Source: Streptomyces profundus
GTDB taxonomy: Bacteria > Actinomycetota > Actinomycetes > Streptomycetales > Streptomycetaceae
Length of the DNA: 64,000 nt
Assembly (NCBI RefSeq): GCF_020740535.1
Contig: NZ_CP082362.1
Location: forward strand, 3,656,501-3,720,500
Direction: 5' to 3'
Part shown: positions 8,075 through 17,000 of the stretch, in pieces
Numbering within the stretch: the stretch's first letter is position 1
Layout: the number at the start of each line of letters is the position of its first letter
The notes under the pieces: generated by a model
Database searches by the model: none
What the model was told of the DNA's origin: nothing
The model's input: the letters and a program-made list of their open reading frames with translations, nothing else
Translations under genes and position numbers: made by a program

Positions 8075-8919
8075 CAGCTGCCTCGGCACTCCCCGGGCGT
8101 CCCAGTGGCCAGGCGCCCCAGGGCCGCGTCACCGAGCGCGCCGTCAGCGTGCTCGCGCCCAACGCGTCCGCGATGACGCTGGACGGCACCAACACCTGGA
8201 TCGTCGCCGAGCCCGACGCCGCCGAGGCGGTGGTGATCGACCCGGGCCCGCTGGACGAGGGCCATCTGCGCGCGATCGTCGAGGCCGTACGGCGGGAGGA
8301 ACGTTCCGTCGGCCAGATCCTGCTGACGCACGGCCACGCGGACCACGCCGAGGGCGCCGTCAGGTTCGCCGAGCTCACCGGCGCCCCCGTCCGGGCGCTC
8401 GACCCGGCGTTGCGGCTGGGCGACGAGGGCCTGGCCGGTGGCCAGGTGGTCACCACGGGCGGCCTCGAACTCCGGGTGGTCGCCACCCCGGGGCACACCT
8501 CGGACTCGCTGTCCTTCCATCTCCCGGCCGACGCCGCCCTGTTGACCGGGGACACCGTGCTGGGCCGGGGCACCACCATCGTGGCGCACCCGGACGGACG
8601 CCTCGGCGCCTACCTGGAGTCGCTGCGCCGGCTCCGTTCCCTCACCGAGGGGGAGGACGGCGCGGACACCGTGCTGCCGGGGCACGGCCCGGTGCTGGCC
8701 GACGCCCAGGGCGCCATCGACTTCTACCTGGCGCACCGCGCCAGCCGGCTGGCGCAGGTGGAGACGGCCGTGGAGCGGGGCGCGCGGACGCCGACCGACG
8801 TGGTCGAGACCGTCTACGCCGATGTGGACCGCGCGCTCTGGCCCGCGGCCGAGTACTCCGTCCGCGCCCAGCTGGAGTATCTGCGGGAGCGCGGACTGCT
8901 CCCCCAGGACGAGAGCTAG
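8071..8919 (+). CDS. MBL-fold metallo-hydrolase (LACTB2-like)
   Basis: 282 residues. Zinc ligands are visible: LTHGHADHAEG (HxHxDH), VATPGHTSDSL (His), LLTGDTVLG (bridging Asp) and LPGHGP (final His). The C-terminal helical domain after about residue 220 resembles the LACTB2 group, endoribonucleases or thioesterase-like hydrolases. It is translationally coupled to the NUDIX gene. Its TAG stop shares the tetranucleotide CTAG (8916-8919) with the stop of the convergent crp gene. Confidence 0.92.
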   Translation: MTAASALPGRPSGQAPQGRVTERAVSVLAPNASAMTLDGTNTWIVAEPDAAEAVVIDPGPLDEGHLRAIVEAVRREERSVGQILLTHGHADHAEGAVRFAELTGAPVRALDPALRLGDEGLAGGQVVTTGGLELRVVATPGHTSDSLSFHLPADAALLTGDTVLGRGTTIVAHPDGRLGAYLESLRRLRSLTEGEDGADTVLPGHGPVLADAQGAIDFYLAHRASRLAQVETAVERGARTPTDVVETVYADVDRALWPAAEYSVRAQLEYLRERGLLPQDES

Positions 8920-9590
8920 CGCGAGCGGCGGGCCAGGCGTTCGATGTCCAGCAGGATCACCGCGCGGGCCTCAAGCCGCAGCCAGCCACGGGCGGCGAAG
9001 TCGGCGAGGGCCTTGTTCACCGTCTCCCTGGAGGCGCCCACCAGCTGGGCCAACTCCTCCTGGGTGAGGTCGTGCACCACATGGATGCCCTCCTCCGACT
9101 GCACCCCGAAGCGGCGCGACAGATCCAGCAGGGCCTTGGCCACGCGGCCGGGGACATCGGAGAAGACCAGGTCGGACATGCTGTCGTTGGTGCGCCGCAG
9201 GCGCCGGGCGACGGCCCGCAGCAGCGCGGACGCCACCTCGGGGCGGGCGCTGAGCCAGGGCTGGAGATCGGGGTGGCCCAGGCCGAGCAGCCGGACCTCG
9301 GTGACGGCGGTGGCGGTCGCGGTGCGCGGCCCTGGGTCGAACAGCGACAGCTCGCCGATCAGCTCGCCGGGGCCGAGCACGGCCAGCATGTTCTCCCGGC
9401 CGTCGGGCGAGGTGCGATGGAGCTTCACCTTGCCCTCGGTCACGACATAGAGCCGGTCGCCCGGGTCGCCCTCGTGGAAGAGGGTGTCGCCGCGGGCCAG
9501 CGTGGCCTCGGCCATGGAAGCGCGCAGCTCGGCGGCCTGCTCGTCGTCGAGTGCCGCGAAGAGCGGGGCACGCCGCAGTACGTCGTCCAC
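8916..9590 (-). CDS. crp: Crp/Fnr-family global regulator
   Basis: 224 residues. The N-terminal cyclic-nucleotide-binding beta-roll contains the phosphate cassette GELIGELSLFDPGPRTATATA, here split by the Gly-Glu and Arg-Thr-Ala positions expected for cAMP binding. A long dimerisation helix (ASALLRAVARRLRRTN) and a winged helix-turn-helix (LTQEELAQLVGASRETVNKAL) follow. Sequence and neighbours match Streptomyces Crp, which in S. coelicolor affects germination, development and antibiotic production. GTG 9590 is preceded by AGGAG. It is divergent from nth; the 248-bp spacer carries an inverted repeat that could be an autoregulatory site. Confidence 0.94.
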   Translation of the reverse strand: MDDVLRRAPLFAALDDEQAAELRASMAEATLARGDTLFHEGDPGDRLYVVTEGKVKLHRTSPDGRENMLAVLGPGELIGELSLFDPGPRTATATAVTEVRLLGLGHPDLQPWLSARPEVASALLRAVARRLRRTNDSMSDLVFSDVPGRVAKALLDLSRRFGVQSEEGIHVVHDLTQEELAQLVGASRETVNKALADFAARGWLRLEARAVILLDIERLARRSR

Positions 9591-9761
9591 GAGTTCCTCT
9601 CCTTGTCGGCCGATGAGGCCGGCGGTTCAAGCCCCCGGGGCGGGCGGCCTGGGGACGCTTTGCCCCTCTCATCATGCCGGATGACTCACCCCTGCCAGCA
9701 GGTACAAGTCTGACGCACCGATCCGCACCCGCCCACGGCAGGGGCCCGTTCGGACGGTGAT

Positions 9762-9781
9762 TTCGCCAGGGGAAGGGCGAA
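9762..9781. promoter_or_regulatory. Inverted repeat in the crp-nth divergent promoter region
   Basis: TTCGCC and GGCGAA arms are separated by eight bases, with ATT/AAT extending the symmetry partly outward. The spacing is compatible with a dimeric regulator. It does not match the enteric TGTGA-N6-TCACA Crp site, so a Crp role is only a possibility. Confidence 0.35.
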
Positions 9782-9838
9782 TGTCGCAGGAGCCGTTTAC
9801 GCTGGCCGGGTGGCCAACGGGCGCATGGCGCGCAGGCG

Positions 9839-10762
9839 GTGAGGCAGGAGAAAGTGAGGGCCACCCGGGTGAACGCACGTCAGGATTCCGCTGAGGGCGA
9901 ACGAGGCAAGGCCGGACGGGTGAGCACGTCCCCGGTCGGAGCCGCCGAGCGGTCCCCGAAGCCGGGTGGCGCTGGCCGGGGAGGCCAGCCGGAGAGCCGG
10001 CTGGCCATGGTGCGCCGGGCCCGCAGGATCAACCGCGCGCTGGGCGAGGTGTACTACTACGCGCACCCCGAGCTGGATTTCGACAACTCCTTCGAGCTGC
10101 TCGTCGCCACGGTGCTCTCCGCCCAGACGACGGACCTCAGGGTCAACCAGACGACGCCCAAGCTGTTCGCCGCCTACCCGACGCCCGAGGATCTGGCGGC
10201 GGCCGAGCCCGAGGTGCTGGAGCAGCTCATCCGCCCCACGGGCTTCTTCCGCAACAAGGCCAAGTCCCTGATCGGCCTCTCCACGGCCCTGCGGGACCGC
10301 TTCGACGGCACGGTCCCCGGCCGGCTTGAGGATCTGGTGACGCTCCCGGGCGTGGGCCGCAAGACGGCGCATGTGGTGCTGGGCAATGCGTTCGGCCGCC
10401 CCGGCATCACGGTCGACACACACTTCCAGCGGCTGGTCCACCGCTGGCAGTGGACCCGGGCGCAGGACCCGGTGAAGATCGAGGCCGAGGTGGCCGAGAT
10501 CTTCCCCAGGAAGGACTGGACGATGCTCTCGCACCGCGTGATCTTCCACGGCCGCCGCATCTGCCACGCCCGCAAGCCCGCCTGCGGCGTCTGCCCCATC
10601 GCGCATCTCTGCCCCTCGTTCGGCGAGGGCGAGACGGATCCGGAGAAGGCGCGCAAGCTTCTGAAGTACGAGATGGGCGGGCAGCCCGGCCAGCGGCTCA
10701 AGCCCCCGCCCGACTATCCGGGCCGCCCCGCGCCGCCGCTCGGCGCCGCCACGGCCGGCTGA
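9839..10762 (+). CDS. nth: Endonuclease III (DNA glycosylase/AP lyase)
   Basis: Base-excision repair enzyme removing oxidised pyrimidines. The helix-hairpin-helix [17 protein letters not shown] contains the catalytic Lys, the following VDTHFQRL contains the catalytic Asp, and the C-terminal [4Fe-4S] loop has the C-x6-C-x2-C-x5-C pattern ([17 protein letters not shown]). The folded protein begins around [18 protein letters not shown], preceded by a 56-residue basic/low-complexity extension. GTG 9839, 9854 and 9869 are all possible starts. 9869 has GAGG about 10 bases upstream and 9854 has GGAG only 3 bases away, so the N-terminus is uncertain by up to ten residues. Confidence 0.93.
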   Translation: MRQEKVRATRVNARQDSAEGERGKAGRVSTSPVGAAERSPKPGGAGRGGQPESRLAMVRRARRINRALGEVYYYAHPELDFDNSFELLVATVLSAQTTDLRVNQTTPKLFAAYPTPEDLAAAEPEVLEQLIRPTGFFRNKAKSLIGLSTALRDRFDGTVPGRLEDLVTLPGVGRKTAHVVLGNAFGRPGITVDTHFQRLVHRWQWTRAQDPVKIEAEVAEIFPRKDWTMLSHRVIFHGRRICHARKPACGVCPIAHLCPSFGEGETDPEKARKLLKYEMGGQPGQRLKPPPDYPGRPAPPLGAATAG

Positions 10763-10831
10763 CGGCGCCTCGGGCCGGCCCCGTCCCGGCCCGCAGCAGC
10801 CACCCGACCCCTGCCGAGGGAGCCCTCCTCC

Positions 10832-11554
10832 ATGACCAGCGCCCACGAACCCGCCCCGTTCCGGGAGCCAGGGGGCTTCGCCCCCGGTGCCCTGCCCGAC
10901 GGCGGGCGGGTCGAGCTGCCCGGCTGGCTTGAGCCGCTGGCCCTGGCGGCGCGCACCATCGAGCCCCGGCAGCTGAGCGACTTCCTGCCGCCGGCCGACG
11001 GCGGGCGCCCGTCCGCCGTGCTGGTGCTCTTCGGCGAGGGCCCCGACGGGCCCGAGCTGCTGCTCCTTGAGCGGGCCAGCAGCCTGCGGCAGCACGCCGG
11101 CCAAGCCTCCTTCCCCGGCGGCTCGTTGGATCCTGAGGACGGCGACCCCGAGGGCGACGGGCCCTGGCGGGCGGCGCTGCGCGAGGCCGAGGAGGAGACG
11201 GGCCTCGATCCGGCCGGCGTCCGGATCTTCGCCACGCTGCCGAGGCTCTACATCCCCGTCAGCCGGTTCGTGGTCTCCCCCGTGCTCGGCTGGTGGCAGA
11301 AGCCGACGCCGGTGTCGCCCGTGGATCCGGCGGAGACGGCCCGCGTCTTCACCGTCCCCGTGGCCCGCCTGGCCGACCGGGAACACCGCGCGACCGCGGT
11401 GCACCCCAGCGGCTACCGAGGGCCCTGCTTCCTGGTCGCCGACACCCTGGTCTGGGGCTTCACCGCCGGCGTCATCGACCGGATCCTCCACTACGCGGGC
11501 TGGGAGCTGCCCTGGGACGACGAGCGCGTGGTCCCGTTGGATCACTCGGCGTGA
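10832..11554 (+). CDS. NUDIX hydrolase, CoA pyrophosphatase type
   Basis: 240 residues. The CoA-pyrophosphatase (NudL/UPF0035) signature LLLERASSLRQHAGQASFPGG is present, here read as LLLER, LRQHAGQ and SFPGG. It is followed by the NUDIX helix ALREAEEETGL. These enzymes split CoA or oxidised CoA into 3',5'-ADP and phosphopantetheine. The loop between SFPGG and the helix is long and acidic. It lies between nth and the MarP-like protease, the arrangement I recall from other streptomycetes. It is probably co-transcribed with both (gaps of 69 and 31 bp). Confidence 0.9.
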   Translation: MTSAHEPAPFREPGGFAPGALPDGGRVELPGWLEPLALAARTIEPRQLSDFLPPADGGRPSAVLVLFGEGPDGPELLLLERASSLRQHAGQASFPGGSLDPEDGDPEGDGPWRAALREAEEETGLDPAGVRIFATLPRLYIPVSRFVVSPVLGWWQKPTPVSPVDPAETARVFTVPVARLADREHRATAVHPSGYRGPCFLVADTLVWGFTAGVIDRILHYAGWELPWDDERVVPLDHSA

Positions 11555-11585
11555 GACCCGCCCGGCCGCGTGAGACCGTGGCCGG

Positions 11586-12773
11586 GTGAACGCCGTTGAC
11601 GTCCTGCTGGTGCTGACGGCGGGATGTCTCGCGGTCGTCGGATACCGCCGGGGGCTGCTCGTCGGGCTCTCCTCGGCCATCGGGTTCCTGGCCGGCGCGC
11701 TGCTGGTGAGCCTGGCGCTCACACCGCTCGGGCCGGGCGACATCGGGCCGGCCGGCGCCCTGGGCGCCGGGCTGCTGGCGCTGCTCGCCGCGGTGCTCGG
11801 GCAGGCCCTCGCCAGCCGCTGGGCGCACGGGCTGCGGGGCCGCATCGCCTGGTCCCCCGCCAGGGTCGCCGACGCCGCAGGCGGCGCCCTGGCGCATGTG
11901 CTGACCCTGCTGTTGATCGCCTGGCTGCTCGGCTCGACGCTGGCGTTGACGACGCCGGGCGCGTTCGGCCGGGAACTGCGCTCGTCCCGTGTCCTGTTCG
12001 GCGTCTCCCGCGCGGTGCCGGGCGCCGCCGACTCCTGGGTCGCCGGGGTGCGCGGCCTGTTGGCGCCGTCAGGGCTGCCCCAGGTGTTCGCCCCGTTCGG
12101 CACCGCCCCCGCCACCCGGGTGCCGCCGCCCGATCCGGCCGTCGCGGGGGAGCGGCTGGTCCGGACGGCGCGGCGGTCCGTGGTCAGCGTGACGGGGGTG
12201 GCGCCCGCCTGCGGGCGCGCGCTGGAGGGCACCGGGTTCGTCTTCGCCAACGGCAAGGTCATGACCAACGCCCATGTGGTCGGCGGTGTGGTGGAACCGC
12301 TGGTGCGGATCGGCGGCGAGGGCGAGCCGTTCTTCGGCGAGGTGGTGCTCTACGACCCGGCGCGGGACCTCGCGGTGCTCCACGTCCCCGGCCTGCCGGC
12401 GCCCTCGCTCAGGTTCAGCGCCAGGGACGCGGTCTCGGGAGACGACGCGGCCATCGCCGGCTTCCCCGAGAGCGGCCCGTTCGACGTCGGCCCGGCCCGT
12501 GTCGCCGACCGGTTCAGCGCCAGGGGCCCCGACATCTACCGCGACCGCGCGGTGAGCAGGGACGTCTACGCCCTGCACGCCACCGTCCTGCCGGGCAACT
12601 CGGGCGGGCCGCTGCTCAGCCCCGAGGGCGAGGTGCTCGGCGTGGTCTTCGCCCGCTCCCTGGACGACGGCAGCACGGGCTACGCGCTCACCGCCGACGA
12701 GGTCAGGGAGGTGGCCGCGCGTGGGCACGCCGCCGAACGGCCGGTGAACAGCGGGCGTTGCACGCCGACATGA
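11586..12773 (+). CDS. MarP-like membrane-anchored serine protease
   Basis: 395 residues. The first 150 residues hold about four membrane helices of the CvpA/colicin V production type (DVLLVLTAGCLAVVGYRRG at the start). A chymotrypsin-like protease domain follows with catalytic His230 (MTNAHVV), Asp261 (ARDLAVL) and Ser339 (LPGNSGGPL). This is the architecture of mycobacterial MarP (Rv3671c), a periplasmic protease needed for acid and oxidative stress resistance that processes a peptidoglycan hydrolase. Two cysteines flank the domain (APACGRALEG and SGRCTPT) and could form the redox-sensitive disulfide known in MarP. GTG 11586 follows the NUDIX stop by 31 bases. Confidence 0.92.
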   Translation: MNAVDVLLVLTAGCLAVVGYRRGLLVGLSSAIGFLAGALLVSLALTPLGPGDIGPAGALGAGLLALLAAVLGQALASRWAHGLRGRIAWSPARVADAAGGALAHVLTLLLIAWLLGSTLALTTPGAFGRELRSSRVLFGVSRAVPGAADSWVAGVRGLLAPSGLPQVFAPFGTAPATRVPPPDPAVAGERLVRTARRSVVSVTGVAPACGRALEGTGFVFANGKVMTNAHVVGGVVEPLVRIGGEGEPFFGEVVLYDPARDLAVLHVPGLPAPSLRFSARDAVSGDDAAIAGFPESGPFDVGPARVADRFSARGPDIYRDRAVSRDVYALHATVLPGNSGGPLLSPEGEVLGVVFARSLDDGSTGYALTADEVREVAARGHAAERPVNSGRCTPT

Positions 12774-12862
12774 CGGCCGTTCGGAAGCGATGTGGGGGGT
12801 GTCGGAGGATTGGTCGAGTACGCGGGAGCGGAGCGTGGGGCTCAGCCGCGCGGGTGTCGCAG

Positions 12863-12885
12863 GCGCACGCTGACCCAGCGTGCGC
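12863..12885. terminator. GC hairpin between convergent MarP and hydrolase genes
   Basis: Perfect 9-bp stem GCGCACGCT/AGCGTGCGC with a five-base loop and no U-tract, typical of actinobacterial terminators. It could serve both converging units. The rest of the 12774-13189 gap shows no convincing gene, only open frames without ribosome sites. Confidence 0.5.
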
Positions 12886-13189
12886 GACGACGCAGGATAT
12901 CCGGAAAGCCGATCTCCGGATCAGGCAATGGGCCACCCCGAATGCTACGAGCGGTGCTTCGCGCCCGGGTGGCGGCTCCATTGCCGCTTGGTTCACGTGC
13001 CACGTCACGGTATTCGTGCGTCCAGCCCATAACTCGTCCCTGCCCGTGGTCCAAGGTCAGTAATCTCCCGGCAGCGAAGTCCGTAGGCGTATGCGTCTGG
13101 CAGTTGCCAACGGACTGTCACCAGGTGGGAACGAGCGGGGTGCGCCGGGGGCCCGAGGTACGCACGGGGCGCCTGACCGCCGGACGTCG

Positions 13190-14125
13190 CTAACGGTCCG
13201 GTTCCGGGTCCCGCAGCCAGTCGATCAGCTCGGTGCTGAAGGCCCCCGGGTCCTCCTCGTGCGGGAAGTGGCCGAGGCCGTCGAAGAGCCGCCAGCGGTA
13301 CGGCGCCTCGACGTACTCCCCCGAGCCCGCCGAACTCCTGGTGCGCAGCACCGGATCGAGCGAGCCGTGCAGATGCAGCGTGGGCACCAGCACCGGCCGC
13401 TTCATCCGCCGGTTGAACTGGACGCCGTCCGGACGGGCGATGGACCGCACCATCCAGCGGTAGGGCTCGATCGCGCAGTGCGCCGTCGAGGGCACACACA
13501 TCGCCTGGCGGTAGGCCAGCACATCGGCCGGCTCCGGCTGGCGCGGCCCCGACCACGCGCGCAGCAGCTCGCCGACCTCGGCGGCCTCGTCGGCGACCAG
13601 CTGCCGCTCCGGCAGCCAGGGCCGCTGGAACCCCCAGATATAGCGACTCGCCGCGGTCTGCCGCGGATCGCGCAGCAGCGACGAACGCCAGCTGCGCGGA
13701 TGGGGCATCGACGAGACGGCCAGCCGGCGCACCAGCTTGGGCCGCATCACCGCCGCCGTCCAGGCGAGATAGCCCCCCAGATCATGACCGACCAGTGCGG
13801 CGTCCGGCTCCCCCAGGGAGCGGATGACGCCGGTGACATCGAGCGCGAGATTGGCCGGATCGTAGCCCCGGGGGGTGCGGTCGCTGCCCCCCACTCCGCG
13901 CAGATCCATGGCCACCGCGCGGAACCCGGCGTCGGCCAGCGCCGTCAACTGATGCCGCCAGGTCCACCAGAACTGGGGAAACCCGTGCAACAACAGGACC
14001 AGCGGCCCCTCGCCCAACTCGGCGATATGGAACCGCGCGCCGTTGGCCGCGACGTCACGATGGGTCCACGGCCCCTCCCGAAGGATGACCGAGGAGCGCA
14101 TCCCGGACTGGTCGGCGTTGCTCAT
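13190..14125 (-). CDS. Alpha/beta hydrolase, epoxide-hydrolase/dehalogenase-like
   Basis: 311 residues. The oxyanion loop HGFPQFWWTWRHQL, the nucleophile elbow LVGHDLGGYLAW (Asp nucleophile rather than Ser) and the C-terminal catalytic His in LFDGLGHFPHEED point to the epoxide hydrolase/haloalkane dehalogenase branch. The cap domain contains SRYIWGFQRPWLPERQ. The natural substrate is unknown. ATG 14125 overlaps the stop of the upstream holin-like gene (ATGA), so both are one transcription unit. In streptomycetes this pair commonly sits between marP and acs. Confidence 0.9.
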   Translation of the reverse strand: MSNADQSGMRSSVILREGPWTHRDVAANGARFHIAELGEGPLVLLLHGFPQFWWTWRHQLTALADAGFRAVAMDLRGVGGSDRTPRGYDPANLALDVTGVIRSLGEPDAALVGHDLGGYLAWTAAVMRPKLVRRLAVSSMPHPRSWRSSLLRDPRQTAASRYIWGFQRPWLPERQLVADEAAEVGELLRAWSGPRQPEPADVLAYRQAMCVPSTAHCAIEPYRWMVRSIARPDGVQFNRRMKRPVLVPTLHLHGSLDPVLRTRSSAGSGEYVEAPYRWRLFDGLGHFPHEEDPGAFSTELIDWLRDPEPDR

Positions 14126-14559
14126 GTGGGGGAGCCCGCACGGTCCTGGGGAGCGGGACGTGGGTGCGGCCTGGCGCGGGAGATCACGGCCGCGGACTCC
14201 TTGGCGGAGCGGATGGAGCGCTCCGGCGGCGAGATCCGGCCGATCTTGACCTTGGCCCACAGGGCGAGCAGCAGGGCGATCACGATATACAGGCCGCCGA
14301 CGATCAGGCAGGCGATGGCCAGCGGCAGATCCCACCAGTTGCGCAGCCAGAACGCCAGGGCGAAGCTCAGCAGCGGCACCGCGAACAGCAGCAGACCGGC
14401 CGCGAGCACCCCGGCGACACTGCCGAACAGGGCGCGTTTGACGTCCTGTCGGATCTCGGCCTTGGCCAGTGCGATCTCGTCGTGCACCAGGCCGGACAGC
14501 TCGCTGGTGGCCGAGGCGACCAACTCTCCGAGGCTGCGCCCCTCGTCGGCTGCGCTCAT
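14122..14559 (-). CDS. Phage-holin-like (DUF1469 type) membrane protein
   Basis: 145 residues. A polar N-terminal helix (LGELVASATSELSGLVHDEIALAKAEI), which resembles the Actinobacteria holin superfamily 3 pattern, precedes two membrane helices (about residues 50-75 and 80-103) and a basic, disordered tail. The biochemical role is unknown. Despite the family name there is no lysis gene nearby. GAGGGA lies about five bases before ATG 14559. Confidence 0.85.
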   Translation of the reverse strand: MSAADEGRSLGELVASATSELSGLVHDEIALAKAEIRQDVKRALFGSVAGVLAAGLLLFAVPLLSFALAFWLRNWWDLPLAIACLIVGGLYIVIALLLALWAKVKIGRISPPERSIRSAKESAAVISRARPHPRPAPQDRAGSPT

Positions 14560-14679
14560 CGCGTTCCCTCTTTCTCTCCTGGCGTGATTGCGGTAGGTGC
14601 ACGTGACAGTAGTAGTGCCGTGGTGATGCGTCAGTCGCGACACCTCGTCGCCCTGGGGAGTGGTGGGCCACATGCTATA

Positions 14680-14708
14680 GGGGCGCCCGATCGGTGATCG
14701 GGCGCCCC
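14680..14708 (-). terminator. Perfect 13-bp hairpin downstream of acs
   Basis: GGGGCGCCCGATC, a three-base loop (GGT) and the exact complement form a very stable stem. On the minus strand it follows acs by about 130 bases, so it most likely ends that transcript. It also shields the promoter of the holin-like gene. Confidence 0.65.
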
Positions 14709-14744
14709 TGAGCGCGCTTGCGCGCCGTTCGCGCGCGGCCTGGC

Positions 14745-14842
14745 CTCGAAGCCCCCTTCTCGAAGCCCCGTTCTCGGCCGGCGGTCCTCGGCCGTCAGTT
14801 CCGGCTGTCAGTTTCCGGCCGTCAGCTTCCGGCCGTCAGTCC
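14745..14842. repeat. Short tandem repeats between acs stop and its terminator
   Basis: Two copies of a CTCGAAGCCCC unit (14745-14777) are followed by four 12-14-bp units of the type GGCCGTCAGTTCC (14790-14842). The last unit contains the acs stop codon (TCA on the plus strand at 14836-14838). Slippage here would lengthen the 3' untranslated region. Confidence 0.7.
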
Positions 14843-16797
14843 TCGGAGGCGGCGGAGGGGAGCTTGGTCTGGATCAGATCCATCACGGCCGGGTCGGTGA
14901 GCGTGGTGACATCACCCAACTCGCGGTTCTCCGCGACATCGCGCAACAGCCGGCGCATGATCTTCCCGGAGCGGGTCTTGGGCAGCTCGTCGACCGCGAG
15001 GATGCGCTTGGGCTTGGCGATCGGGCCCAACTCCTTGGCGACATGCGCCCGCAGCTCCTCGATCAGGCCCTCCTCCTGGGGCACCCCACCGCGCAGGATC
15101 ACAAAGGCGCAGATGGCCTGGGTGGTCTGCGGGTCGGTGGCGCCGACCACGGCGGCCTCGGCGATCCGGGGGTGGCTGACCAGCGCGGACTCCACCTCGG
15201 TCGTCGAGATGTTGTGCCCGGAGACCAGCATCACGTCGTCCACGCGGCCCAGCAGCCAGATATCGCCGTCGTCGTCCTTCTTGGCGCCGTCGCCGGCGAA
15301 GTACTTGCCCTCGAAACGGGACCAGTAGGTGTCGAGGAACCGCTGGTCGTCGCCCCAGATGGTGCGGAGCATCGAGGGCCAGGGCTCGGTGAGAACGAGA
15401 TAGCCGCCGGAGCCGTTGGCGACCTCGACGCCGTCGTCGTCGACCACGGTGGCGCTGATCCCGGGGAGCGGGGTCTGCGCCGAGCCGGGCTTGGCGAGCG
15501 TGACCCCGGGCAGCGGGCTGATCATCATCGCGCCCGTCTCCGTCTGCCACCAGGTGTCCACCACGGGGGTGCGCTCGGCGCCGATGTGCTTGCGGTACCA
15601 GATCCATGCCTCGGGGTTGATGGGCTCGCCCACGGAGCCCAGCACCCGCAGGCTGGAGAGGTCGAACCCGGCGGGAACGTCGTCGCCCCACTTCATGCAG
15701 GTGCGGATGGCGGTGGGCGCGGTGTAGAGGATGGTGACCCGGTACTTCTCGACGATCTCCCACCAGCGGCCGTTGTGGGGGGTGTTGGGGGTGCCCTCGT
15801 AGAGCACCTCCGTGGCGCCGTTGGCCAGCGGGCCGTAGACGATGTAGGAGTGGCCCGTGACCCAGCCGATGTCGGCGGTACACCAGTAGACGTCGGTCTC
15901 CGGCTTGAGGTCGAAGACGGCGTGGTGGGTGTACGCGGTCTGGGTGAGGTAGCCGCCGGTGGTGTGCAGGATGCCCTTGGGCTTACCCGTGGTGCCCGAG
16001 GTGTAGAGGATGAAGAGGGGGTGCTCGGCGTCGAACGCCTCCGGCGTGTGCTCCTCGGACTGGCGGCCCACCACGTCGTGCCACCACAGATCGCGGCCCT
16101 CGGTCCAGGGGATGTCCTGACCCGTGCGGCGTACCACCACGACGTTGCGCACCTCGGCGGCGCCGGGGCGGGTGAGCGCCTCGTCCACGGTGGGCTTGAG
16201 CGCTGACGGGGCGCCTCGGCGGTAGCCGCCGTCCGAGGTGATCACCACCCGCGCGTCGCCGTCCTCGATCCGGGTGGCCAGGGCGTCGGCGGAGAAGGCG
16301 CCGAAGACCACCGAATGCGGGGCGCCGATCCTGGCGCAGGCGAGCATCGCGATCACGGCTTCGGGGATCATCGGCATATAGATGGCGACCCGGTCGCCGG
16401 TGGCGACCCCCAGCTCGATCAGCGCGTTGGCCGCCTGCGACACCTCACGCTGCAACTCCGCGTAGGTGATGGCGCGGGAGTCCCCCGGCTCGCCCTCGAA
16501 GTGGATGGCGACACGATCCCCGTGGCCGGCCTCGACATGGCGGTCGACGCAGTTGTAGGCGACGTTGAGCTTGCCGTCGGCGAACCATTTGGCGAAGGGC
16601 GGATTGGACCAGTCCAGCGTCTGCGTGGGCTCGCGTTCCCAACTCAGCCGTCGGGCCTGCTCCGCCCAGAATCCCAGCCGGTCATCGGCCGCCGCCTCAT
16701 AGGAGGTCGCGGTCACATTGGCACCCGCGACCACCTCGGCGGGAGGCGCGAACCTCCGGCTCTCCGTCATGAGGTTGGCCAGGCTCTCGTTACTCAC
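14836..16797 (-). CDS. acs: Acetyl-CoA synthetase
   Basis: 653 residues, full length. It activates acetate via acetyl-AMP. Adenylation-domain motifs are clear: LYTSGTTGKPKGI (P-loop A3), WWQTETGAMM (A5), YFAGDGAKKDDDGDIWLLGRVDD (A7/A8 hinge, beginning YFAGDGA) and the C-terminal PKTRSGKIMRR with the acetylatable catalytic Lys. GTG 16797 is preceded by AAGGAGG four bases upstream, an ideal site. The gene stands alone on the minus strand, with a repeat array and a hairpin downstream. Confidence 0.97.
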   Translation of the reverse strand: MSNESLANLMTESRRFAPPAEVVAGANVTATSYEAAADDRLGFWAEQARRLSWEREPTQTLDWSNPPFAKWFADGKLNVAYNCVDRHVEAGHGDRVAIHFEGEPGDSRAITYAELQREVSQAANALIELGVATGDRVAIYMPMIPEAVIAMLACARIGAPHSVVFGAFSADALATRIEDGDARVVITSDGGYRRGAPSALKPTVDEALTRPGAAEVRNVVVVRRTGQDIPWTEGRDLWWHDVVGRQSEEHTPEAFDAEHPLFILYTSGTTGKPKGILHTTGGYLTQTAYTHHAVFDLKPETDVYWCTADIGWVTGHSYIVYGPLANGATEVLYEGTPNTPHNGRWWEIVEKYRVTILYTAPTAIRTCMKWGDDVPAGFDLSSLRVLGSVGEPINPEAWIWYRKHIGAERTPVVDTWWQTETGAMMISPLPGVTLAKPGSAQTPLPGISATVVDDDGVEVANGSGGYLVLTEPWPSMLRTIWGDDQRFLDTYWSRFEGKYFAGDGAKKDDDGDIWLLGRVDDVMLVSGHNISTTEVESALVSHPRIAEAAVVGATDPQTTQAICAFVILRGGVPQEEGLIEELRAHVAKELGPIAKPKRILAVDELPKTRSGKIMRRLLRDVAENRELGDVTTLTDPAVMDLIQTKLPSAASED

Positions 16798-17000
16798 AAC
16801 GCCTCCTTGTTCGCCCCGCCACGGTCAGCGGCCGGTGTCACCTCCGTCCGGGGTGACGATGCGAACGAGTCGGCCAGGACAGACGGCCAGCGCCCGTCGC
16901 ACACGGCAGTCTCCCGCGCGGCGTCAATTGTGTCCCAGAGCACACCCCATCAGTCCCACTCGGCTTTGACAAGGCCATCCGTATGCAGCGCGACGAACGG

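Noticed and set aside
12842..13054. Minus-strand 70-codon frame in the marP-hydrolase gap
   Set aside because: It spans the terminator hairpin, lacks a ribosome site and shows no family pattern.
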